Source of the DNA: Streptomyces sp. NBC_01197
Lineage (GTDB): Bacteria; Actinomycetota; Actinomycetes; Streptomycetales; Streptomycetaceae
Length of the DNA: 64,000 nt
Direction of reading: 5' to 3'
NCBI RefSeq assembly: GCF_036010505.1
Contig: NZ_CP108569.1
Span: 5,695,001 to 5,759,000 of the forward strand
Below the pieces are notes generated by a model. That model was given only the letters and a program-made list of their open reading frames with translations. It was not told the DNA's origin and ran no database searches. Every line of letters starts with the position of its first letter. Positions within the stretch are counted from its first letter, which is position 1. Below, piece by piece: positions 42,346 to 50,263 of the stretch. A program made the translations under genes and the position numbers.

Positions 42346-43686
42346 TCACGCGGCGAGCGGGAGCCCGTCCACCGCGACGTCCGGTTTGATGCCGAAGTCC
42401 CGCATGACCGCCTGCGCGGCGCGGCGGCCCGAGGCGAGTGCGCCCTGGGCGCTGCTGGTGTCGCGGTGGTCGCCGCACACGTAAAGACCCGCGAGCAGAC
42501 GGACCGGGCGGCGCATGTCGTGCGGCGGCGGCATGGCGGGGACCGCGTCGGGGGAGTGGTGGACGGCGAGCAACTCCCAGTCGTCGGTCGATGTGCCGTG
42601 CAGCGCGGCCAGTTGGGCGCGGGCCGCGCGTTCCAGGCCGGCGCCCGGGTCGCCGAGCACCGTCGACGAGATCAGCGCGTGGCCGTCCGGGGCCCGGGTG
42701 GGGTCGACCTCGCTCATGACCGCGCTGTGCGAGACGGGGCCCGAGCGGTCGGCGTCCAGGACCAGGGCCGGGCCGGTGGGCGGAGGCGCCGGGGCAGCAT
42801 GGTGAAGGACCGTCACCGGGTGGAAGTCCGGGACCCGCAGCCCGGGCAGCAGCCGGGCGGCCGAGCGGGCGTCGGTGGCCACGATGAGCGCACGGCAGCT
42901 CAGCGTGCCCAGTTCCGCCGTGGTGACCGAGCTGATGGAGGCGGCGGTGACGGGTACCCCGGTGCGCACCGTGCCCGGCGGCAGCGTCGCCGCCAGCCGC
43001 TCGGGCAGGACGGCCGCGCCGCCCGCCGGTACGCACAGCCGGCCGAGGGCGAAACTCCGCAGCGCGAGATCCGCGCACCGGCTCGACGTGGTCAGCCCGG
43101 GGTCGCTCAGCAGCGCGGACAGCAGGGGCTTGAGGAAGCCGGCCGCGGCACGCGGCGGGAGGCCGTACGAGCGGAGCGCGGCCAGCGCGGTCTGTTCCGG
43201 GCGGGCCGGCAGCCGGTCCACCGGGGTGGCGGCGAGGCGGGCCAGCGCGGCGCCCAGCCTGGCCCGGTCGAGTGCGCCGCTCACGCGTGCACTGTTCGCG
43301 CCACGGCCGCCGCCCGTGGCACTGCTCAGGGGGGCGCGTGAGGCGCTCCGCAGGGCGCTGAATGCGCCCCGTGTGCCCCCGGCCTCGCCCGTACGGTGCA
43401 GACGGCCCCCGCTGTGCACGAGGACGCCCGGTGAGAACAGCCTGAGGTCCGTCTCGCCCAGGCACGGGGCGCGGAGCAGTTCCGGGTACGAGGTGTTGAG
43501 GAACCCCCCGGCGCGGTCCAGGCGGAAGCCGCCGGTCAGCTCGGTGGACATGCGGCCGCCCGGCGAGGGGGCGGCCTCCAGGACACTGACCGACACACCG
43601 GCACTGGTCAGCCGGTGAGCGGCTGCCAGGCCGGCGAGCCCGGCTCCGACGATGATCACGTCGGCATGGCGTGCGGTTCTGAGCAC
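42346..43686 (-). CDS. FAD-dependent amine oxidase-like oxidoreductase
   Basis: A 446-residue flavoprotein. The N-terminal dinucleotide motif DVIIVGAGLAGLAAAHRLTS and GGRMST are typical of the monoamine oxidase/protoporphyrinogen oxidase superfamily, and LYVCGDHRDTSSAQGALASG near the C-terminus completes the FAD site. Substrate unknown; carotenoid or amine oxidation are options. GTG 43686 is preceded by GGGGAGGGG at 3-nt spacing; the open frame to 44451 upstream is repeat-rich and rejected. It converges on the TPR regulator with an 8-bp gap. Confidence 0.87.
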   Translation of the reverse strand: MLRTARHADVIIVGAGLAGLAAAHRLTSAGVSVSVLEAAPSPGGRMSTELTGGFRLDRAGGFLNTSYPELLRAPCLGETDLRLFSPGVLVHSGGRLHRTGEAGGTRGAFSALRSASRAPLSSATGGGRGANSARVSGALDRARLGAALARLAATPVDRLPARPEQTALAALRSYGLPPRAAAGFLKPLLSALLSDPGLTTSSRCADLALRSFALGRLCVPAGGAAVLPERLAATLPPGTVRTGVPVTAASISSVTTAELGTLSCRALIVATDARSAARLLPGLRVPDFHPVTVLHHAAPAPPPTGPALVLDADRSGPVSHSAVMSEVDPTRAPDGHALISSTVLGDPGAGLERAARAQLAALHGTSTDDWELLAVHHSPDAVPAMPPPHDMRRPVRLLAGLYVCGDHRDTSSAQGALASGRRAAQAVMRDFGIKPDVAVDGLPLAA

Positions 43687-43896
43687 GTGCCCCTCCCCGA
43701 GGTCGGCGCGGCCGCGGTCTTCCGTGCAGAGCTGATTCCCCCAACCGGCCGCGGAAATGCCCTGGTTCGGGTTGAGAGTAGGGAGTGGGGCGGTGGGTGG
43801 CAGGCGCGCGGCGCGGGGGCATGGGGGCGCGGGGTCGCACGGCGGGCGGTGGGGGCGTGGGGCGGTGCGCGCTGGGGCCGGTGCGGTTGCGTTGCA

Positions 43897-43946
43897 GGGG
43901 GCTCCGCCCCGGACCCCGCTCCTCGGACTCCGGAGGGGCTGGATTC
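43897..43946. repeat. Dispersed Streptomyces REP-like element
   Basis: GGGGCTCCGCCCCGGACCCC followed by GCTCCTCGGACTCCGGAGGGG and GCTGGATT. This palindromic intergenic motif is, from memory, very common in Streptomyces genomes. The flanking 43785-43880 is G-rich (repeated GGGGCG) and holds no supported gene. Confidence 0.7.
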
Positions 43947-43985
43947 GGTCTCCGCCCGGTGGCGTCCGCGCGGGGCCCGACTCGC

Positions 43986-44873
43986 CTACGCCGCCGCCCG
44001 GATCGCCCCGTCGATCTCCGGGAACGCGAAGGTGAAGCCCGACTCCAGGAGCTTCTTCGGGAGGACCCGCTGGCTTCCCAGGACGTCCCCCGCCATCTCG
44101 CCCAGCGCGACCCGCAGCGCGGGCGCCGGGGCCGTGAACAGGGTGGGCCGGTGCAGGACCCGGCCCATGGCCGCTGTCACCTCGCGGTTGGTGACCGGCT
44201 GAGGTCCGGTCAGGTTCACCGGGCCCGACAGGGACTCCGTGTCCAGGATATGGCGCAGCGCCGCGACATGATCGAGCAGCGCGATGAAACTCCAGTACTG
44301 GCTGCCGTCGCCCATCCGGCCGCCGAGCCCCGCCTTGAACAGCGGGAACAGCCGGCCCCAGGCCCCGCCCTCCCTGGCCACGACCAGGCCCGTACGGGCG
44401 AACGCCGTCCGGATTCCCGCTTCTTCGGCCGCGCGGGCCGACTCCTCCCACTCGACGCAGAGCGAGGCGAGGAAGCCCTCACCGGGGGGTGCGTTCTCGT
44501 CGACCGCGCGGTCGCCCGTGTCTCCGTAGTAGCCGACCGCGCTGCCGCACAGGAACACCGCCGGCGGTACGTCGAGCGAGGCGACGGCCTCCGCGAGAGT
44601 GGCGGTGCCCAGCACCCGGCTGTCCCGCAGCTCCTTCTTGTACGCGTCCGTCCAGCGGTGGTCGCCGACCCCCGCACCAGCCAGGTTGACCACCGCGTCG
44701 CAGCCCGCCAGACCCGCCGTGTCCACGTGCTCACGGGCCGGATCCCAGGCCACCTCGTCCGCTGCCCTGACCGTACGGCGGACCAGCCGCACCACCTCGT
44801 GCCCGTCGGCGCGCAGGGAGCGGCCCAGCGCCGTACCGATCAGTCCTGATGCTCCGGCAATCGCGATACGCAT
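43986..44873 (-). CDS. TIGR01777 family epimerase (SDR-type)
   Basis: A 295-residue extended-SDR protein. It begins MRIAIAGASGLIGTALGRSL (NAD(P) motif) and contains VVNLAGAGVGDHRWTDAYKKE, FLCGSAVGYYGDTGDRAVDE with the Tyr of the family, and the C-terminal DUF1731-like ALRVALGEMAGDVLGSQRV. Related proteins include cell-division-associated SulA-like YfcH. ATG 44873 begins the Rossmann fold; the longer frame is rejected. It is divergent from the GNAT gene (70 bp). Confidence 0.92.
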   Translation of the reverse strand: MRIAIAGASGLIGTALGRSLRADGHEVVRLVRRTVRAADEVAWDPAREHVDTAGLAGCDAVVNLAGAGVGDHRWTDAYKKELRDSRVLGTATLAEAVASLDVPPAVFLCGSAVGYYGDTGDRAVDENAPPGEGFLASLCVEWEESARAAEEAGIRTAFARTGLVVAREGGAWGRLFPLFKAGLGGRMGDGSQYWSFIALLDHVAALRHILDTESLSGPVNLTGPQPVTNREVTAAMGRVLHRPTLFTAPAPALRVALGEMAGDVLGSQRVLPKKLLESGFTFAFPEIDGAIRAAA

Positions 44874-44943
44874 GGGCCCATCCTCACGCACCCCGGCGAA
44901 ATCGCGCAGCGCCGTCGCCCGCGTCCGTGGCAGAGTGGCCCGC

Positions 44944-45438
44944 ATGCCCGATCCGAACATACGTATGGCCGTACCCGATGACGGTGACGCGCTCGGTGAG
45001 CTCGACCGGGTGACCTGGTCCTCGCTGCACGCGGTCATGCCCCCGCCCCAGCCCCCGTACCACCCCTTCTTCGACGAGCAGCACCGCCCCGACGACCACA
45101 TGGTCGCCGAGCTGGCAGGCGCGGTCGTGGGCTACATCCGGCTGGTACGGCCGACTCCGCTCGCCAGCAACGCCCATGTGCGCCAGATCCAGGGCCTGGC
45201 CGTCGCCGGGACGGCGCGCCGCCACGGTGTGGGCCGGGCGCTGCTGAGGGCCGCGTGCGCCGAGGCACGGCGCCAGGGCGCATCCCGGATCACCCTGCGG
45301 GTACTCGGGCACAACACCCCGGCCCGCGAGCTCTACGCCGCCGAGGGGTTCGCGGTGGAGGGCGTGCTGCCGGGCGAGTTCTACCTGGCGGGCCGGTATG
45401 TGGACGACGTGCTGATGGGGCGCGGCCTCACCGCGTAA
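44944..45438 (+). CDS. GNAT family N-acetyltransferase
   Basis: A 164-residue acetyltransferase. The acetyl-CoA loop is VAGTARRHGVGRALLRAACA, following the beta-strand VRQIQGLAV, and LRVLGHNTPARELYAAEGFA completes the fold. The substrate is not predictable. ATG 44944 is used; a GTG two codons upstream (44938) is possible. It converges on the DUF4240 gene with a 37-bp gap. Confidence 0.88.
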   Translation: MPDPNIRMAVPDDGDALGELDRVTWSSLHAVMPPPQPPYHPFFDEQHRPDDHMVAELAGAVVGYIRLVRPTPLASNAHVRQIQGLAVAGTARRHGVGRALLRAACAEARRQGASRITLRVLGHNTPARELYAAEGFAVEGVLPGEFYLAGRYVDDVLMGRGLTA

Positions 45439-45475
45439 TGAACCTCGGCCACATGCCGGCGGGGCGCATGGACGC

Positions 45476-45994
45476 TCAGGAGCCGAACCGCTCCCACAGG
45501 CGCGGATACCGTTCGGCGAGTGCCTCGTCGTCGAAGTCGACCGGCGGCCCTTCCGGGTCGGCGGCCTGCGGCGGAATACCGAGATCGGGCGTGGGTGCCC
45601 CGGTGAGCTGTTCGTACGCCTCGTCGGCCGCGTACCCCAGGTCCTCGCCGTCGCCGTCGATCTCCTCGTCGAAGTCGTCGAGGAGGTCGGCCAGGGCGTC
45701 CGGGTCCTGCAGCGCGCCCTCGAAGATCTCCCGGCCCTGGCCGATGAGCCAGCAGCGGAAGTAGTCGAAGGAGTCGCTGTCGCTCTCGCGCAGCAGCACG
45801 ACCGCCGCGCCCCACAGGTCCCAGCGGTAGGCGCGGTTGTAGCGCGTCTCGAAGTACCGGGCGAACTCCAGCACGGACTCCGGGTCGAGCTGCGCCAATC
45901 GCTCGGTGAGCAGGTCGGCATGGTCCTCGGGGTCGCCGTCGGCGGCCGCGCGAGTGCTGTCGATGGTCTCCCAGAACTCCGTCTCGTCCCTCAC
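45476..45994 (-). CDS. DUF4240 domain protein
   Basis: A 172-residue acidic cytosolic protein of the DUF4240 family. It starts MRDETEFWETIDSTRAAADG, and has FARYFETRYNRAYRWDLWGA and FRCWLIGQGREIFEGAL as conserved blocks. The family is uncharacterised, with frequent links to WGR/SMI1-like proteins. The C-terminus ends in ALAERYPRLWERFG. There is no clear neighbour relation. Confidence 0.85.
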   Translation of the reverse strand: MRDETEFWETIDSTRAAADGDPEDHADLLTERLAQLDPESVLEFARYFETRYNRAYRWDLWGAAVVLLRESDSDSFDYFRCWLIGQGREIFEGALQDPDALADLLDDFDEEIDGDGEDLGYAADEAYEQLTGAPTPDLGIPPQAADPEGPPVDFDDEALAERYPRLWERFGS

Positions 45995-46142
45995 GCGTCC
46001 AGCATCGTGGTTGGCCGGGCGCTGCGCACGCGGAGCGCCGATCAGCGGCCCTCTTGTTACCAGGCGATGTGACCGTCCGATGAATCACTCGTTTGACGGG
46101 TGAAGCGTTTCGATCACTCACCCCAAAGGGGCCGCCCCCGTC

Positions 46143-48137
46143 ATGCGAACGCAAGAGCAACCGGAAGGAGCGCGGTCCGGCGCCGCCCGGGTGGGCGTGG
46201 AACAGGCCGAAGCCGCACTCGTCGAGCACTATCCGCGGCTCGTCCGCCTCGCCTACATCACGCTGCCCCCGTCACTGGGCCGCCACCGCCGGGTGCTCGC
46301 CGCCCATGCGGCCGTCCAGCGGGCGCTGCCCGCCTCGTCGCGCGGCAGCGTCCCGGACGAGCCGCGGGTGCCCGCCCAGCGCGGCACATCGGATGACCCC
46401 GGTTACGTCCTGGTCAGACAGCGCGTGCTGACGGCCGCCCTGGCGTACGGACAGCGTCCCGGCTGGTGGCCCCGGCAACTGCCCGCACCGCGTGCGCTGC
46501 GGCCCGCGCTGCCCGCCGTCTTCGGGCTGCGGATCTTCCCCCGGGCCGGTGGCGCCGACGAACTCGCCCTGGAACAGGCGCTGTCCGGGACCACAGCGGC
46601 CGCCAGGGCCGCACTCGTGCTGCACCGCATCGAGGGGCTGAGTGAACAGGCCACCCGTACGCTGCTGACGACGGCGGGCGCCACCGACGCGGGGTCCGCG
46701 CTGCGCACGGCGCTCCGGCTGGCCCGCACCCCGGCGGAGACGGGCGCAGACGCGCTGCTGACATCCGACGAGTTCGACCCCTGTCTGGTGCACACCCGCC
46801 CCACGGATCTGCTCCGGCGCAGGCAGCGCATCAGGTTCGCGCGGTCCGTGGGCGTCGTCGTGACCGTGCTCGCCGTGGCGCTGGTGGTGGTGGACCGCGA
46901 GGGCGGCTCGGCGCCGTCGGCAGCGACCGGGCCGTTCGATCCCGCGGTCAGCGCCCGCGCCGTTGACCCGGCGCTGCTGCTGCGCGCCCCGGCGCAGGAG
47001 TGGGCCGACAGCTCGCGCCTGGACTTCACGGTCTGGCCCGCGCGAGGCGCGCGCAAGGAGGACACCGCGCTGCTCGGCCGGGCGCTGAAGGTCTGGGCGA
47101 GCCCCGCCCGTACGGTACGGATCTCCGCCACCCAGGGCGCCGCGACCGTCCCGCCGTCCCAGCCGCCCCGGCTGCTCTACGCGGGCGACGTGGACGGCGC
47201 GGCGGTGGTGCTGTTCGCCGACGGTGAGCGGGTCGTCCGGTACGCCGAGCCCACCGGCGGCAAGGGTGCGCCCGCGCTCGACTTCGCCCGCACCGACGGC
47301 GCGGACCTCACCACCGGGGCCGCGGTCGTCGTCGCCCGCACCGACGGAAACGCCCGTTTCCTGCTGGCCCCCTGGGTCGCCGAGTCCGGCACCCGCGACC
47401 TCCTCGCCCCGGACGCCCCGGCGCGCCCGCTCGACGAGGGCAAGGACGGAGTGACCGCACCGGTGTCGAGCCCGGCCCCGGTCGTGGGTGGCACCGGATG
47501 CGGTTCCTGGACCGCGCTCCAGCTCCGCTCCTCCAGCAAGGTGGTGGAGAAGCACGCGTTCCTCGTCACCGACCTCGGCGACCTCACGCCCGTCCACCTC
47601 ACCTACAGCCCGCCGCCGGCCGGCCGCGACCCGGCGGGGCAGCCGAGGGAGGCGACCGGCAGCCAGGCGCTGCTCAGCTGGGCGCACACCGCCTGCTCGC
47701 TGGCCGGTGTGCGCGGCACCGGTGTACGCGCCGTGAACAACTGGGAGTACGCCCGCCAGCAGCTCCCCGAGAACGGCGGCAGTGCCTCCTGGGTGTGCAC
47801 CAGGGCGGACACCTGGCAGGGGCCCGGCCGGGTCTCCGTACAGCTCCAGCTCCCCGGGCCGGCGTCCAGGCCGGGCGCGATGGTGGCGCAGCAGAAGAAC
47901 ACCGCGCTGTGCAGCCGCTTCGGCCGGAACGTACTGGCCGGTGCCAAGTGGGAGTCAGGCTCGGGGCGCTGGTACCTGCTCGCCGCGGGCAGCAGGGAGG
48001 TCCGCGAGATCGAGGCGACCGGGGGCGTACGGGCCACGGCGCACGGTACGACGCTGGCGGTACGGGCGGGAAAGAGCGACCGGGCTGTGCTGTCGGCCCG
48101 GCTGGCGAACGGGGACACGCTGAAGGCACTGGGCTGA
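46143..48137 (+). CDS. Membrane protein with sigma-factor-like N-terminus and exported domain (paralogue 2)
   Basis: A 664-residue paralogue of the protein at 7043-8986. Shared elements in order: EHYPRLVRLAYITLPPSLGR (about 28-47, sigma region 2-like), GGADELALEQALSGTTAAAR with a region-4-like IEGLSEQATRTLLTTAG (137-180), the juxtamembrane FDPC-x4-RPTDLLRRR (211-227), one transmembrane helix (about 234-250) and an exported domain with LLYAGDVDGAAVVLFADGER and four cysteines (CGSW, TACSL, WVCTR, ALCSRF). It lacks a signal peptide, so topology is N-in. ATG 46143 follows AAAGGGG. No anti-sigma or sigma gene is adjacent. Confidence 0.75.
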   Translation: MRTQEQPEGARSGAARVGVEQAEAALVEHYPRLVRLAYITLPPSLGRHRRVLAAHAAVQRALPASSRGSVPDEPRVPAQRGTSDDPGYVLVRQRVLTAALAYGQRPGWWPRQLPAPRALRPALPAVFGLRIFPRAGGADELALEQALSGTTAAARAALVLHRIEGLSEQATRTLLTTAGATDAGSALRTALRLARTPAETGADALLTSDEFDPCLVHTRPTDLLRRRQRIRFARSVGVVVTVLAVALVVVDREGGSAPSAATGPFDPAVSARAVDPALLLRAPAQEWADSSRLDFTVWPARGARKEDTALLGRALKVWASPARTVRISATQGAATVPPSQPPRLLYAGDVDGAAVVLFADGERVVRYAEPTGGKGAPALDFARTDGADLTTGAAVVVARTDGNARFLLAPWVAESGTRDLLAPDAPARPLDEGKDGVTAPVSSPAPVVGGTGCGSWTALQLRSSSKVVEKHAFLVTDLGDLTPVHLTYSPPPAGRDPAGQPREATGSQALLSWAHTACSLAGVRGTGVRAVNNWEYARQQLPENGGSASWVCTRADTWQGPGRVSVQLQLPGPASRPGAMVAQQKNTALCSRFGRNVLAGAKWESGSGRWYLLAAGSREVREIEATGGVRATAHGTTLAVRAGKSDRAVLSARLANGDTLKALG

Positions 48138-48204
48138 CCACCGGATCCGGAATCCCCCGGAAAACCGGACCGAAGCTGTCGGGTATAGGTGGCACGGTGA
48201 CCGT

Positions 48205-49128
48205 ATGGAGACAGACAAGCCTTTGACGGGACGAATCGCCCTGGTGGCCGGAGCCACCCGGGGTGCGGGCCGGGCCATCGCCGTACAGCTGGCAGCGGCG
48301 GGCGCCACCGTGTACGCGACCGGGCGGACCACCCGCGAGCACCGCAGCGAAGTGGGACGTTCCGAGACCATCGAGGAGACCGCCGAGCTGATCGGCGCCG
48401 CGGGCGGGACCGGATTCGCCGTGCCCACCGACCATCTGGAGGAGGAGCAGGTCCGGGCGCTGGCCGAGCGCATCGACCGTGAGCAGGGACGGCTGGACAT
48501 CCTGGTCAACGACATCTGGGGCGGTGACCATCTCGCCCGGGTCGGCGAGGACGTCAAGATGTGGGAGATCCCGCTGGAGGAGGGGCTCCGGATGCTGGAA
48601 CTCGGGGTGAAGAGCCACATCATCACCAGCAGTGCCCTGCTCCCGCTGCTGGCCCGCACCCCCGGTGGCCTGGTGGTCGAAGTGACCGACGGAACAGCTG
48701 AGTCCAACCGCGACTACCGGGTGAACTTCTACTACGACCTGGCCAAGAACGCGCCCATCCGGATGGCCGCCGGCCTCGCCCACGAGCTGGAGTCCGTCGG
48801 TTCCACGGCCATCTGTGTCACCCCGGGCTTCCTGCGCTCGGAGGCGATGCTCGACCACTTCGGGGTGACTGAGGCGACCTGGCGCGACGCCATCGCGAGG
48901 GAACCGCACTTCGCCATCGCGGAGTCGCCGGTGTTCGTGGGCCGCGCGGTGGCGGCGGTCGCGGCCGACGCGGACCGGGCGCGGTGGAACGGGCAGTCGC
49001 TCTCCAGCGGACAACTGGCCGCGGAGTACGGCTTCACGGACACGGACGGCAGTCGGCCCGACGCCTGGCGGTACATCACGGAGGTCGCGCTCGGCGGCGC
49101 GGACCGGGCAGCGGAGGAGTACCGGTAA
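48205..49128 (+). CDS. SDR family oxidoreductase
   Basis: A 307-residue short-chain dehydrogenase of the DHRS1-like type. It has the cofactor motif VAGATRGAGRAIAVQLAAAG, NDIWGG in place of NNAG, and YYDLAKNAPIRMAAGLAHEL with the catalytic Tyr-x3-Lys. The C-terminal extension (after residue 250) is longer than in classical SDRs. The substrate is unknown. ATG 48205 is 67 bp after the sigma-like gene on the same strand; co-transcription is possible. It converges on the WYL regulator. Confidence 0.9.
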   Translation: METDKPLTGRIALVAGATRGAGRAIAVQLAAAGATVYATGRTTREHRSEVGRSETIEETAELIGAAGGTGFAVPTDHLEEEQVRALAERIDREQGRLDILVNDIWGGDHLARVGEDVKMWEIPLEEGLRMLELGVKSHIITSSALLPLLARTPGGLVVEVTDGTAESNRDYRVNFYYDLAKNAPIRMAAGLAHELESVGSTAICVTPGFLRSEAMLDHFGVTEATWRDAIAREPHFAIAESPVFVGRAVAAVAADADRARWNGQSLSSGQLAAEYGFTDTDGSRPDAWRYITEVALGGADRAAEEYR

Positions 49129-49141
49129 CGGCTGCCCTGAC

Positions 49142-50176
49142 TCAGGCGTACAGCCGCGCCGCCGCGGTCAGCGCGTCGGCGAAGCGCGCCCGGAGCTCCG
49201 GTGGCTCCAGGACCTCCACCTCCGGCCCCAGCGAGAGCAGTTGACCGTACGCCACCTCCAGTGACTCGACGGGCAGCGCGACCGTGACCCGGCCGAGATC
49301 ATCAGGGGCGGAGGCCGAGGTCAGCGCCTCGTTCGCCGCCGCGCGGTCCACGGCGTGCGGGAGGGACTCGGCGCCGGCCGCGGAGACCCGGACCACCACC
49401 TCCGCCGCGAGGAGCGACCGGGCGAAGTCCGCCGCACGCTGCTCCCAGAAGGCGGACAGGTCGAACGCCTCGTCCCGTATGAAACAGCCCTGCCCATCGT
49501 GGGCATGGAGCGTGACTGCGGTGAAGCGGTCGATGCGGTACACCCGGAAGTCAGCCGCATCACGCGGGCCGGTCGCGTCGCGCGGATCGGTTATGCCGCG
49601 CGGGCCGTCTTCCGCGCGAGCGCAGACGTACCAGACACCAGCCTTCAGCACGAGGCCGTACGGCTCCAGGTCGCGCTCCACCTCGGAACCGTCCCGGCGG
49701 CGGTAGCGCGCCGATACCCGTCTGTCCGCCCACACCGCGCCGGCCAGCGCGGGCAGCAGCTCCGGCGTGCTCGGCTCCTGGTACCAGCCGGGCGCGTCCA
49801 GATGGAAGCGCCGGTCCGCCGACGCGGGGGCGTCGCGCAGCGCGGGCAGCAGGGCCGCCGACACCTTCAGGCGGGCCGCCGACGCGGCGTCCTCAAGCCC
49901 CATCTCCCGCAGCGCGCCGGGCAGCCCGGAGAGGAACAGCGCCTCGGCCTCGGTGCGGGCCAGACCGGTCAGCCGGGTGCGGTAACCGCCGATCAGCCGG
50001 TACCCGCCGGACCTGCCCCGCTCCGCATACACCGGAACGCCCGCCTCCGAGAGCGCGAGCGCGTCCCGTGTGACGGTGCGCTCGGACACGTCGAGCTCCT
50101 GCGCCAGCTCGGCCGCCGTCATCAGCGGCCGGGACTGGAGCAGGAGCACCATCTTGATCAGGCGGGCAGCGCGCAT
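49142..50176 (-). CDS. WYL-domain HTH transcriptional regulator
   Basis: A 344-residue regulator with an N-terminal HTH_11/DeoR-like winged helix (RAARLIKMVLLLQSRPLMTA, ELDVSERTVTRDALALSEAG) and a WYL domain (RDLEPYGLVLKAGVWYVCAR, YRIDRFTAVTLH, about 135-240) followed by the WCX helix-strand extension. WYL proteins often sense nucleic acids or nucleotides. ATG 50176 is used; GTG 50191 upstream is in frame. Target unknown; the convergent SDR is the nearest candidate. Confidence 0.9.
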   Translation of the reverse strand: MRAARLIKMVLLLQSRPLMTAAELAQELDVSERTVTRDALALSEAGVPVYAERGRSGGYRLIGGYRTRLTGLARTEAEALFLSGLPGALREMGLEDAASAARLKVSAALLPALRDAPASADRRFHLDAPGWYQEPSTPELLPALAGAVWADRRVSARYRRRDGSEVERDLEPYGLVLKAGVWYVCARAEDGPRGITDPRDATGPRDAADFRVYRIDRFTAVTLHAHDGQGCFIRDEAFDLSAFWEQRAADFARSLLAAEVVVRVSAAGAESLPHAVDRAAANEALTSASAPDDLGRVTVALPVESLEVAYGQLLSLGPEVEVLEPPELRARFADALTAAARLYA

Positions 50177-50263
50177 GGAATCAGCATGCACGCCACCACT
50201 GACAACGGGCCCGTGACGTCGGGTTCCCCCGGCTCACGCGCCCGCTGCCAGATGTTCACACGG

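Noticed and set aside
43785..43890. G-rich run as a CRISPR-like or structured array
   Set aside because: GGGGCG units are irregular, without spacers of constant size; best seen as simple-sequence drift.
43687..44451. Upstream extension of the amine oxidase-like gene
   Set aside because: The extension runs through a REP-like element and the epimerase gene; GTG 43686 has a strong ribosome site.
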